A program made the translations under genes and the position numbers. A DNA stretch of 6,061 bases, from NCBI GenBank assembly GCA_015520535.1, contig WAPZ01000847.1, positions 1 to 6,061 of the forward strand. The letters run 5' to 3'. This document shows, piece by piece, positions 1 through 5,961 of the stretch. The stretch comes from Candidatus Heimdallarchaeota archaeon (lineage in GTDB: Archaea; Asgardarchaeota; Heimdallarchaeia; Hodarchaeales; S146-22). Position 1 is the stretch's first letter. Each line of letters begins with the position of its first letter. A model generated the notes under the pieces. That model searched no databases and was not told the origin of the DNA. It saw nothing but the letters and a program-made list of their open reading frames with translations.

Positions 1-23
1 CACTTAGACTTGCTTAATTTGTG

Positions 24-57
24 AAAAAAATTCCAAAAAAAATTGAAAAAGAAAAAA
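24..57 (-). terminator. Oligo-T transcription terminator of the reductase operon
   Basis: Read on the minus strand, the first bases after the catalytic-subunit stop codon contain four T runs of 6, 5, 8 and 7 bases, separated by one to four other bases. There is no GC-rich hairpin. Archaeal RNA polymerase terminates at such consecutive T tracts without needing a stem, so this is the likely end of the three-gene transcript. The remaining bases 1-23 show no feature I can support. Seen: the T runs. Inferred: their function. Confidence 0.6.
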
Positions 58-61
58 TTAA

Positions 62-3000
62 TTAGACTTTTTCTATTCGGATATAAGTATCATAGAAGCT
101 CGCTGATCCGCCGATAAGGTCTTGTAAGCAGACCGTGTGATTAAGACTTTCATCAAGACGCATTATGAAGTTTGACTGAATTCCTTTTTTGAGATTTTTG
201 TCACCTTTAATAATTTTTCCGTCTTCTTCCCAGTCACTAGCTCCATATTGGAAGTGTCCGAAGTTGTGAGAAACTCCGATCACACCTTTCATAATTCCTT
301 TGGTTACTACTGCTTCGCCTTCAAGATATTCTGGAATCACGTCACCGTAGTTTTGCCGTACAGTAGGATCTTCTGAAGATCTAGAATAGATACGGACTTT
401 ATCTCCGGTTTTAATGCCTAGTTCTTTTGCATCTTCTTCGTTAATCAGTATTTTTCCCATTTCATCATCGTTTGTAACATTTATTAACCATGGACATGCA
501 ATCGTTCGACTTTGTGTGTGAACCACGGATTTGAATGTGATTAACTGGAAGGGATATTTCTTACCAGTACCTTTACTGTCATTTGCATCAATTTCACGAA
601 TCTCTTCGCCTTTTGCATTCTTAATTCGTTCATAGATGCCAATACCACTGAAATATACAACATTTGATCCGCTAGATTTTATTACATCTGGGGTTGTAGC
701 CAAAGTGTCGTTATAGAATGTTGCAAGTTTATTGTATTTCTTCCTCATGTATTGACCATGTTCCATATCTGTATTTCCATTTTCATCGCTATAAGCGGTA
801 TCCCAATCTTCAAATACGCCACCACGTGCGAGCACATAGTCAATGATATAGTTTTCTAAGTCATCGAGTTCTGTTTCATCGCCTGCATTGGCTTTTGCCA
901 GCGCATTTTGCCAATCTGTAAGTGTAATGTATCCGGAGCCATCTTTTTTAGGAACTTTCTCTGATTCGATTGCTAAATTAATAATCATTTTGTGGTACCA
1001 GTCCTCAGCGGAATTCAGCTTTTGACGTGAAGCGGGAAGTGGAGTTCCGTCTGGAAGTTGTGTACCAAATCCTTGATCTCCAAAACCGGGTAGATTTAAT
1101 CGCTTCGCTACATCGATGTATATGTCTTCAGCAATTCTAGTATCTGGCCATACCGGTTGCGATAATACGGGTTGGCGAACTCCCGAAGCTGTAATTGGAA
1201 CGTTAGGAGCTACATGTGGTGTTGCCCAACGTTCATAATATGAAACATCTGGTAAGATGTAGTCACAATACGCTGAGGTCTCACCCATCACTATGTCTGT
1301 TGAAATGGCTAAAGGTACTTTATACTTCTTAGGATCATTTGGGTCTTTTTCTAAGAGCATTTGAGTTGTTAGACCAGCTCCGGGCATTGCATAATTTGGA
1401 TTAGCCATATGGAACCATACTGCCAGAACCTTATATCCGACTACGTCTTCGCTTTCACGAATGCCAGCTATAACTTCCTGCCAAATGTTTGATGTTAATG
1501 GGAAGTATGGTCTTTTTGCTGGAAATGTGCCGGTGTATGAAGCTTTTTCACGAGCAATGTTAAGACCAGTTGGTGAGGCTTTGGTGCCACCAAAAAGACT
1601 TTTTAGGTTGTATGCACCGCCCTTGTCACCTAATTCGTGCCAATGACCGCCACCGACAGTTAAGCCACCGCGATGGTCTACGTTTCCGACCAATAGATTA
1701 AGGTAGATTAAAAGCAATGCCGTATAGACACCATTTGTATGCTGAACGGCTCCACGATAAAAGTTTGCTACACTCTTTTTACCGTGCTTCCAAAATTCGG
1801 ACGCCAGTTCTTTGATATCGTCTACAGAAACATATTCACCACATTCATCGGCATAATAGGCAAGAAGATCTTCAATGGTCTTACCGGATTCTCCTTTATC
1901 TCTGAGTGGCTTCCAAATTGCTTCTTTAAGGAGTTGGAATACAGTTTTGCATAATACACCGTTTACGTTAATAGGTGTGGTCTCATAGTTATTGTCTAGA
2001 TCCAAAAGATTATTTTCATCTAAATCTCCGATTGCATCAGTATCAGAGTCACTGAATACAGTAGGTGTTCCATTTTTTAATATTACATTATTTCCTGTGG
2101 TTCCAAGGCCTAAATCATTGTCAGTTGCTTTTTTCAAATAATTAGCGTGCGTTGGATCCACAATTACTAGATGGGTGGCATCTGTGCAAGAGAATTCTTT
2201 TGGAGTCGAGTTTTCAGCGGTTGCAACATTAGCATTTTTTAAGAAATTCTTGTCATACCAGCCGTTTTCTAACATCCATGCTATCATTCCAGCAGCTAAT
2301 GCGCCATCAGCTCCCGGTCGTACGGGAACCCATTTATCTGCTTTGGCAGCTGAACGTGAATAACGTGGGTCGACAACTACCATCTTAAGTGGATTATCGC
2401 GCGAATGTTTGGCTTCCATCAGTCTATTTGCCAATGAAATCATGGGAAAGTTTGCTTCTAATGGAGAGGTGCCAAACCAGATTATGAATTCAGCACTCAT
2501 GATATCGGTTCCAATGTGACTTTTTCCACCAAAACTCAGTTTCCACGCTATGTGATGACTTAATTCACAGATACTGGTGTGGTCATTTCTGTGATTTTTT
2601 GTGCCGAAGGCATCTTTCCATAATCGGTCAGTTAATTCTTTTCGACCGTGTTCGGCACGTCCAATCATAAACACAAATTGATTTGGATTAGAATCGCGGA
2701 TTTGTTTTAACCCATCGAACGTGTATGTACTTGTACCATCTGGAGATGGTAGTTGACCTTGTTTAATTCCACAGATTTCATCTAACGCTTCATCCCATGA
2801 AATTACTTTCCATTTTCCGGAACCACGCGGTCCAACTCTTTTAAGCGGATGTTTTATACGATATGGATAATAGAGATATTGAATTCCAGCACGCCCTTTT
2901 GCACATATTTTGCCCGATTTAATTGGATAACCATCTGATGATCGAACTAATGTATTTGGATCCGTTTCGTATTCAATGTTTTTTAACCCAGTGTTTGGAT

Positions 3001-3298
3001 GATAGGGATTTCCTTCAATTTTTATGGCGGTTTCAAAATCTGTTCCATAATCCGCTACCGTGACCTGAACTCCGCATGCCGAGTGACATTGAAGACAAAC
3101 CGTACGTTTGATAGCAAATTTTTTCGAACTTTCTTGACTTAACGCGTTTTTAACAGCATTTTTTAATGAAAACGGAGAAAATGGAGTAAACATTGATAGG
3201 GCAAAGCCGGCACCTGCAGCTCCCATTAATTTTAAAAAGCGACGTTTTCTTTTATCTACCGTAAAATTACCATTTTTTATTTGGGTTGTTTGACTCAT
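62..3298 (-). CDS. ttrA: Exported molybdopterin oxidoreductase catalytic subunit, tetrathionate/sulfur reductase (TtrA/SreA) type
   Basis: This 1078-residue protein is the catalytic subunit of a complex iron-sulfur molybdoenzyme. The N-terminus has a basic stretch followed by FLK and a hydrophobic run (about 16-40), which resembles a Tat signal with a non-standard KRRFLK core. Cysteines 68, 71, 75 and 132 (CX2CX3C, then CAKG) would bind the first [4Fe-4S] cluster. Cys244, in a TSICELS context, sits where the Mo ligand is expected. The central bis-MGD region includes DPRYSRSAAKAD near 310, NPNYAMPG near 633 and CDYILPDVSYYERW near 678. The C-terminal dinucleotide-binding domain runs from about 915 and includes HTQSRT, GHFQYGA and GGSASFYDT. 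Length and these motifs fit the TtrA/SreA/ArrA branch better than the shorter PsrA/PhsA (roughly 750-800). It is the last gene of a B-C-A operon, the known ttr order. Tetrathionate is the best guess for substrate; sulfur, polysulfide, arsenate or selenate remain possible. The start is supported by a GGAGG site upstream and by the signal sequence lying at the N-terminus. Confidence 0.88.
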   Translation of the reverse strand: MSQTTQIKNGNFTVDKRKRRFLKLMGAAGAGFALSMFTPFSPFSLKNAVKNALSQESSKKFAIKRTVCLQCHSACGVQVTVADYGTDFETAIKIEGNPYHPNTGLKNIEYETDPNTLVRSSDGYPIKSGKICAKGRAGIQYLYYPYRIKHPLKRVGPRGSGKWKVISWDEALDEICGIKQGQLPSPDGTSTYTFDGLKQIRDSNPNQFVFMIGRAEHGRKELTDRLWKDAFGTKNHRNDHTSICELSHHIAWKLSFGGKSHIGTDIMSAEFIIWFGTSPLEANFPMISLANRLMEAKHSRDNPLKMVVVDPRYSRSAAKADKWVPVRPGADGALAAGMIAWMLENGWYDKNFLKNANVATAENSTPKEFSCTDATHLVIVDPTHANYLKKATDNDLGLGTTGNNVILKNGTPTVFSDSDTDAIGDLDENNLLDLDNNYETTPINVNGVLCKTVFQLLKEAIWKPLRDKGESGKTIEDLLAYYADECGEYVSVDDIKELASEFWKHGKKSVANFYRGAVQHTNGVYTALLLIYLNLLVGNVDHRGGLTVGGGHWHELGDKGGAYNLKSLFGGTKASPTGLNIAREKASYTGTFPAKRPYFPLTSNIWQEVIAGIRESEDVVGYKVLAVWFHMANPNYAMPGAGLTTQMLLEKDPNDPKKYKVPLAISTDIVMGETSAYCDYILPDVSYYERWATPHVAPNVPITASGVRQPVLSQPVWPDTRIAEDIYIDVAKRLNLPGFGDQGFGTQLPDGTPLPASRQKLNSAEDWYHKMIINLAIESEKVPKKDGSGYITLTDWQNALAKANAGDETELDDLENYIIDYVLARGGVFEDWDTAYSDENGNTDMEHGQYMRKKYNKLATFYNDTLATTPDVIKSSGSNVVYFSGIGIYERIKNAKGEEIREIDANDSKGTGKKYPFQLITFKSVVHTQSRTIACPWLINVTNDDEMGKILINEEDAKELGIKTGDKVRIYSRSSEDPTVRQNYGDVIPEYLEGEAVVTKGIMKGVIGVSHNFGHFQYGASDWEEDGKIIKGDKNLKKGIQSNFIMRLDESLNHTVCLQDLIGGSASFYDTYIRIEKV

Positions 3299-3308
3299 CT
3301 TTTTTTAT

Positions 3309-3315
3309 CCTCCTT
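3309..3315 (-). promoter_or_regulatory. Ribosome binding site of the catalytic subunit
   Basis: AAGGAGG on the minus strand lies about ten bases upstream of the ATG at 3298, in the 33-nt gap after the membrane-subunit stop codon. It supports the annotated start. It is the strongest purine-rich site in the operon, and differs from the GGTGA sites used by the other two genes. Confidence 0.7.
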
Positions 3316-3331
3316 GTGAAATTTTTCTTTT

Positions 3332-4597
3332 TTATGCTGGAGTACTTTCTGACGTTGATTCTACTGCAATTTGTGTTTTTTCGGCAGGTAAAAGTCCCCA
3401 AATGACCATGAACATGAAGTTGACGGCTGCAATTCCTCCAAGCAAAATTAGATATTCTGTAATTGTTGGAGCGTAGTTAATTTGCGTTGGCACCATTTTT
3501 GGATAAAATTGTCCACCTATAATCAAATTTATACGTTTTGCCAAGACTCCAATCACAATTCCAAGTGATGCCAGTATAACTAAAGGTTTTTTGCCTTTCA
3601 ACTGTGGCGTGAAGACAATAATACCTGGGATGAGAACGCCAATTAGGATTTCAAATACCCAGAATGAAATTGCAAGCTGACCAGTGAACAACACTTCCCA
3701 ACCTGCTATTTCAGCCTCTTCATGAGAGATAAACACCGTAATTACTTCAGTGAGCAATAATCCAAAGTCTATAGCTAAAAATGCGGCCAGTAAACTGCTG
3801 TAATCATGTGGAGGTAAGGTATCGGGTGATTTGGTCGTCCAGTCCGTAATCATTACTGTTATTGCCAGCGCGGCAGCTCCTGATACCATTGCTGAGGTGA
3901 TAAATAGTGGTGGCATCATGGGGGTGCTCCATACAGGATACGCCTTTATAACAGATAGCAAAAAGCCGGTATAACCATGTGTAGCAAAAGCCACCGGAAT
4001 TCCGATTATTCCAAGCCAATAGGTAAGATTTTCAAACAATTTTTTCTGTTTTTCTGTTAATTCGGTTTTTCCCAATGCTAAAATTTTGTAAAAGGTTTGC
4101 TTCCATCCTTTACTCTCTTTTGCAAGTTCTACTATATCTGGCATCGACATTGTCCAAAGCTCTACTAGTAAAACCGCCGGATAGAGTAAAAGTAGACGAG
4201 CTCCCCATGCTAATGGTGATGTGGGATTCCAGTAGAGGTATACATTTAAGAAACGGTCTATTCTACCTAAGTCGAATAGTAGAAAGATAGGTGCATTCAC
4301 TAGGAAAATCAAGGCTAAAATCACGGCACGCCGTGCAACCGCTTTATATCTCTTAATTCCAAAGACAATATAAAGCGTTGAGACTACAAAAGATCCGGCT
4401 GAAAGCCCCGTAAAAAAGATGTAAAATGTCAACCATATTCCCATTGGAACGCGGTCCCACATACCAGTCGCACTAAGACCTTGTTGAATGAGGGTCACTA
4501 TTCCAAAAACTGAGAGCAACATCAAAAATGCCCAGAAGGCTAATCCGGCCCAATAGGCTTTATTATCTTTTATGTGGTCAATTACTGCCATAGCCAT
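3332..4597 (-). CDS. ttrC: NrfD/PsrC-family membrane anchor and quinol-oxidising subunit of the molybdoenzyme
   Basis: This 421-residue integral membrane protein has about ten predicted helices (near 17-37, 53-80, 91-109, 130-149, 191-217, 229-251, 266-290, 303-330, 337-361 and 379-402). It shows NrfD/PsrC family signatures: a helix-2 stretch with FFTGLSAGSF (61-70), the loop DLGRIDRF followed by NPTSPLAWG (109-132), and HGYTGFLL followed by PVWSTPMMPPLF (207-232). KRINLIIGGQ near 354-363 is also typical of the TtrC-like, ten-helix members, as opposed to the eight-helix PsrC form. In the family this subunit carries the quinone site and binds no haem; I see no CXXCH haem motif. It should anchor the ferredoxin and Mo subunits and pass electrons from menaquinol or a similar quinol. 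The gene begins 11 nt after the iron-sulfur gene, with a GGTGA site in the gap, so co-transcription is nearly certain. The symbol rests on operon order and is less certain than the family. Confidence 0.88.
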   Translation of the reverse strand: MAMAVIDHIKDNKAYWAGLAFWAFLMLLSVFGIVTLIQQGLSATGMWDRVPMGIWLTFYIFFTGLSAGSFVVSTLYIVFGIKRYKAVARRAVILALIFLVNAPIFLLFDLGRIDRFLNVYLYWNPTSPLAWGARLLLLYPAVLLVELWTMSMPDIVELAKESKGWKQTFYKILALGKTELTEKQKKLFENLTYWLGIIGIPVAFATHGYTGFLLSVIKAYPVWSTPMMPPLFITSAMVSGAAALAITVMITDWTTKSPDTLPPHDYSSLLAAFLAIDFGLLLTEVITVFISHEEAEIAGWEVLFTGQLAISFWVFEILIGVLIPGIIVFTPQLKGKKPLVILASLGIVIGVLAKRINLIIGGQFYPKMVPTQINYAPTITEYLILLGGIAAVNFMFMVIWGLLPAEKTQIAVESTSESTPA

Positions 4598-4603
4598 TTT
4601 TAA

Positions 4604-4608
4604 TCACC
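4604..4608 (-). promoter_or_regulatory. Ribosome binding site of the NrfD-like subunit
   Basis: GGTGA on the minus strand lies six bases before the ATG at 4597 and directly follows the TAA stop (4611-4609) of the preceding gene. GGTGA is part of the complement of the usual archaeal 16S 3' end. Its position favours the first Met over the Met two codons downstream. Confidence 0.7.
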
Positions 4609-5247
4609 TTATTTTGGAGGTAAATAATATACCGACGGTTTTGTTCTCAAATCTTCTTTTAAGCGGAAAATATCTGGGCGTGTGTTAAGAATTTCTCTGA
4701 CTTTTTTGTCATTTTCGCTGTCACCATAAAGGTTGCCGAAATATCGCGCCCCACCTACACAAGTTTCGACACATGAAGGCAATACTCCCGTGGCTTCTCC
4801 CGTTACGGGATCAATCGTTTTATGGGCACAAAATGTACATTTTTCAACCACACCGCGTGGTCGCACGGGTACTAAGGGGTTATCGTATAGTTTCGGTTCA
4901 TTATTACCCCAATTGAATACACGCACGTCATAAGGACAAGCAACCATACAATAGCGGCAACCAATGCAACGGTCGTAATTGACATGAACTATGCCATTCC
5001 TTTTGTCTTTCCATGTTGCTTGAGTTGGGCATACCTCTGCACACGGCGGTTCATCACAGTGCATGCATGGGCGCGGAAGGGTAAAGGTCTTTAATTCTGT
5101 ACCTTCGCCTTCGATCTCATACTGGATTACAGTGTTCCACTCGCGTCCGTCCAATGGTAGCGAATTTTCTTGCTGGCATGCCACTGTACATGCTCTACAA
5201 TTCATACATTTTGCGAGATCTATTATCATTACCAACTTTGTCGGCAT
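4609..5247 (-). CDS. ttrB: Four-cluster [4Fe-4S] ferredoxin-type electron transfer subunit (TtrB/PsrB/DmsB family)
   Basis: This 212-residue protein carries electrons between the membrane subunit and the Mo subunit. It has sixteen cysteines in four groups, numbered from the start chosen here: 14/17/20/24, 61/64/69/73, 94/97/100/104 and 137/140/159/163. This is the complete set for four cubane clusters, with no replaced ligand and no extra cysteine. EPPCAEVCP, GCRYCMVACPYDVR and CVETCVGGAR are typical of TtrB/PsrB-like proteins. There is no signal peptide or membrane helix, so it would be exported by riding with the Tat-targeted catalytic subunit if the complex faces outward. The frame is open to an ATG at 5259, but a GGTGA site overlaps those first codons and sits five bases before the ATG at 5247, so I prefer 5247 (first residues MPTKLVMIIDL). 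It is the first gene of the operon and reads leftward into the NrfD-like gene after 11 nt. Confidence 0.9.
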   Translation of the reverse strand: MPTKLVMIIDLAKCMNCRACTVACQQENSLPLDGREWNTVIQYEIEGEGTELKTFTLPRPCMHCDEPPCAEVCPTQATWKDKRNGIVHVNYDRCIGCRYCMVACPYDVRVFNWGNNEPKLYDNPLVPVRPRGVVEKCTFCAHKTIDPVTGEATGVLPSCVETCVGGARYFGNLYGDSENDKKVREILNTRPDIFRLKEDLRTKPSVYYLPPK

Positions 5248-5252
5248 TTCTT

Positions 5253-5257
5253 TCACC
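5253..5257 (-). promoter_or_regulatory. Ribosome binding site that decides the iron-sulfur subunit start
   Basis: GGTGA on the minus strand stands five bases ahead of the ATG at 5247. It is the same motif, at almost the same spacing, as in front of the next gene. If it is the real site, the longer reading from the ATG at 5259 is four residues too long, because that start would include the binding site in its own codons. Confidence 0.6.
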
Positions 5258-5342
5258 ATTATTTTCGTAAGTTTTTTTAGGTATGCATTTTTTATTCACT
5301 TTGTTTTTTTTGATGAATTCTTTTTTAATACAACATTTTCTG

Positions 5343-5353
5343 ATATATTAAAA
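5343..5353 (-). promoter_or_regulatory. Candidate TATA box for the reductase operon
   Basis: The minus strand reads TTTTAATATAT, the best archaeal TATA-like match upstream of the operon. Transcription would be expected to start about 25 bases further along, near 5322, leaving a leader of roughly 75 nt. Two poorer A/T-rich boxes lie closer to the gene: TGTATTAAAAAAG around 5321-5333, and GAATAAAAAATGC around 5285-5297. The second of these would give a leader of about 20 nt that still includes the ribosome binding site. The choice cannot be made from sequence alone in such AT-rich DNA. Confidence 0.35.
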
Positions 5354-5372
5354 TACGTACCTCAGTGTTTCA

Positions 5373-5388
5373 TTCTCAATAATGAGAA
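5373..5388. promoter_or_regulatory. Palindrome in the divergent promoter region, possible operator
   Basis: TTCTCA-ATAA-TGAGAA is a perfect 6-bp inverted repeat with a 4-nt spacer. It is located about 20 bp upstream of the best TATA candidate of the leftward operon and about 75 bp upstream of the TATA box of the rightward CuA gene. Size and symmetry fit a site for a dimeric winged-helix or Lrp-like regulator. One such repeat in about 240 bases is within reach of chance, so the regulatory role is only inferred. Confidence 0.3.
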
Positions 5389-5460
5389 CTTCACTTTCTG
5401 TAGGCTTTATTTGGAAAAAAAACGGAAATGGTGCGTTTAACGAGAAGTGGCAGCTCGCAA

Positions 5461-5484
5461 CTTTATAAAAATAATATTTAAATT
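5461..5484 (+). promoter_or_regulatory. Candidate promoter of the CuA-protein gene (two overlapping TATA choices)
   Basis: TTTATAAAA at 5462-5470, preceded by CGCAAC as a possible BRE, is a good archaeal TATA box and would place the start near 5490, giving a leader of about 20 nt. A second box, TATTTAAATT at 5475-5484, would place the start near 5505 and make the message almost leaderless. The A/T stretch just before the gene fits either. Seen: the boxes. Inferred: the start sites, from the usual spacing of about 25 nt. Confidence 0.5.
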
Positions 5485-5511
5485 CATAATTAAAATTGTT
5501 ATTTGGTGAAA

Positions 5512-5961
5512 ATGACACAAATAGGTAATAAAACCCTTTTAATTGCAATTTCTGCACTTCTTACCGTAGGAATTGCGTTTTTTGGTATAATAATGTTAAT
5601 TTCTGAAACCAATTCGGCAAATAAACCGCTAATTTATGACGAAAGGATTGATGTGATTGCAAAACAATTTGAGTGGACATTCAAATATGAAAAACCGGTA
5701 CAAGTTGGTGATTCCACTTTTTACAATACTACATATAATATGTATGTAGAGGTCGGTAAGACGTATTTGCTAAATATCACTAGCATTGACGTCGAACACG
5801 GCTTTTCCGTTCCAGACCTAAATATAAAGGTCGACGCCATTCCCGGCAAATACAACACTATCACACTTAAAATTACCGAAAAAGGCAGATATACAATCAA
5901 ATGCTTTCATTATTGTGGTTTTGGACATGAAACCATGGTCGGCGAAATCCTAGCCAGCTAA
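5512..5961 (+). CDS. Membrane-anchored CuA cupredoxin, cytochrome c oxidase subunit II-like (ba3/B-family type)
   Basis: This 149-residue protein has one N-terminal membrane helix (about 8-30), then an external cupredoxin domain. The oxidase subunit II motif W-x-F-x-Y is present in KQFEWTFKYE (51-60). All side-chain ligands of a binuclear CuA centre are present: His96 in VEHGF, then Cys131, Cys135, His139 and Met142 in CX3CX3HX2M. The ligand loop (CFHYCGFGHETM) and the single helix resemble the short subunit II of Thermus ba3 oxidase (about 168 residues, CNQYCGLGHQNM) more than two-helix A-family forms. In known oxidases CuA accepts electrons from a cytochrome c or blue copper protein and passes them to subunit I. 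No subunit I is visible; the gene is followed by an AT-rich tail, so it may be a detached oxidase subunit or a stand-alone electron carrier. The frame could begin at TTG 5503 or GTG 5506; ATG 5512 is preferred. GGTGA at 5505-5509 is only two bases from it, so start recognition may be leaderless. If subunit I lies nearby, coxB or cbaB would be the fitting symbol. Confidence 0.85.
   Translation: MTQIGNKTLLIAISALLTVGIAFFGIIMLISETNSANKPLIYDERIDVIAKQFEWTFKYEKPVQVGDSTFYNTTYNMYVEVGKTYLLNITSIDVEHGFSVPDLNIKVDAIPGKYNTITLKITEKGRYTIKCFHYCGFGHETMVGEILAS

Noticed and set aside
1..24. Possible C-terminal codons of a plus-strand gene entering from the left edge, ending at TGA 22-24
   Set aside because: Only seven codons are visible, too few to support a gene, and no plus-strand T run follows.
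1461..2363. Three short plus-strand frames (1461-1646, 1739-1954, 2175-2363) opposite the Mo subunit gene
   Set aside because: All are shadows of a strongly conserved minus-strand gene, with no independent start signals or domain features.
3804..4290. Short frames inside the NrfD-like gene, one on each strand
   Set aside because: They overlap conserved membrane-helix and loop codons of the real gene and show no protein features of their own.
4733..4933. 66-codon plus-strand frame opposite the iron-sulfur gene
   Set aside because: It lies opposite the third and fourth cysteine groups of a clearly real gene and looks like antisense translation.
5063..5440. 125-codon plus-strand open frame running from inside the iron-sulfur gene into the intergenic region
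   Set aside because: It is antisense to the conserved cysteine-rich coding sequence, and the rest is low-complexity Phe/Ile-rich translation of T-rich DNA. No recognisable domain and no ribosome site.
5441..5457. Inverted repeat CGAG-(9 nt)-CTCG just upstream of the CuA gene TATA box
   Set aside because: Four-base arms with an uneven centre are expected by chance in a region of this size. The position is suggestive, but the match is too weak to call an operator.
5260..5511. Search for small RNA, riboswitch, repeat array or mobile-element ends in the divergent region
   Set aside because: No stable GC stem, no direct repeat series, no terminal inverted repeats and no tRNA-like fold were found; only A/T-rich promoter-like boxes and one short dyad.
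5348..5557. 69-codon minus-strand open frame covering the divergent promoter region and the start of the CuA gene
   Set aside because: It is antisense to the CuA signal-anchor coding sequence, consists mostly of Phe/Tyr/Asn-rich translation of AT-rich DNA, and would overlie the TATA boxes.
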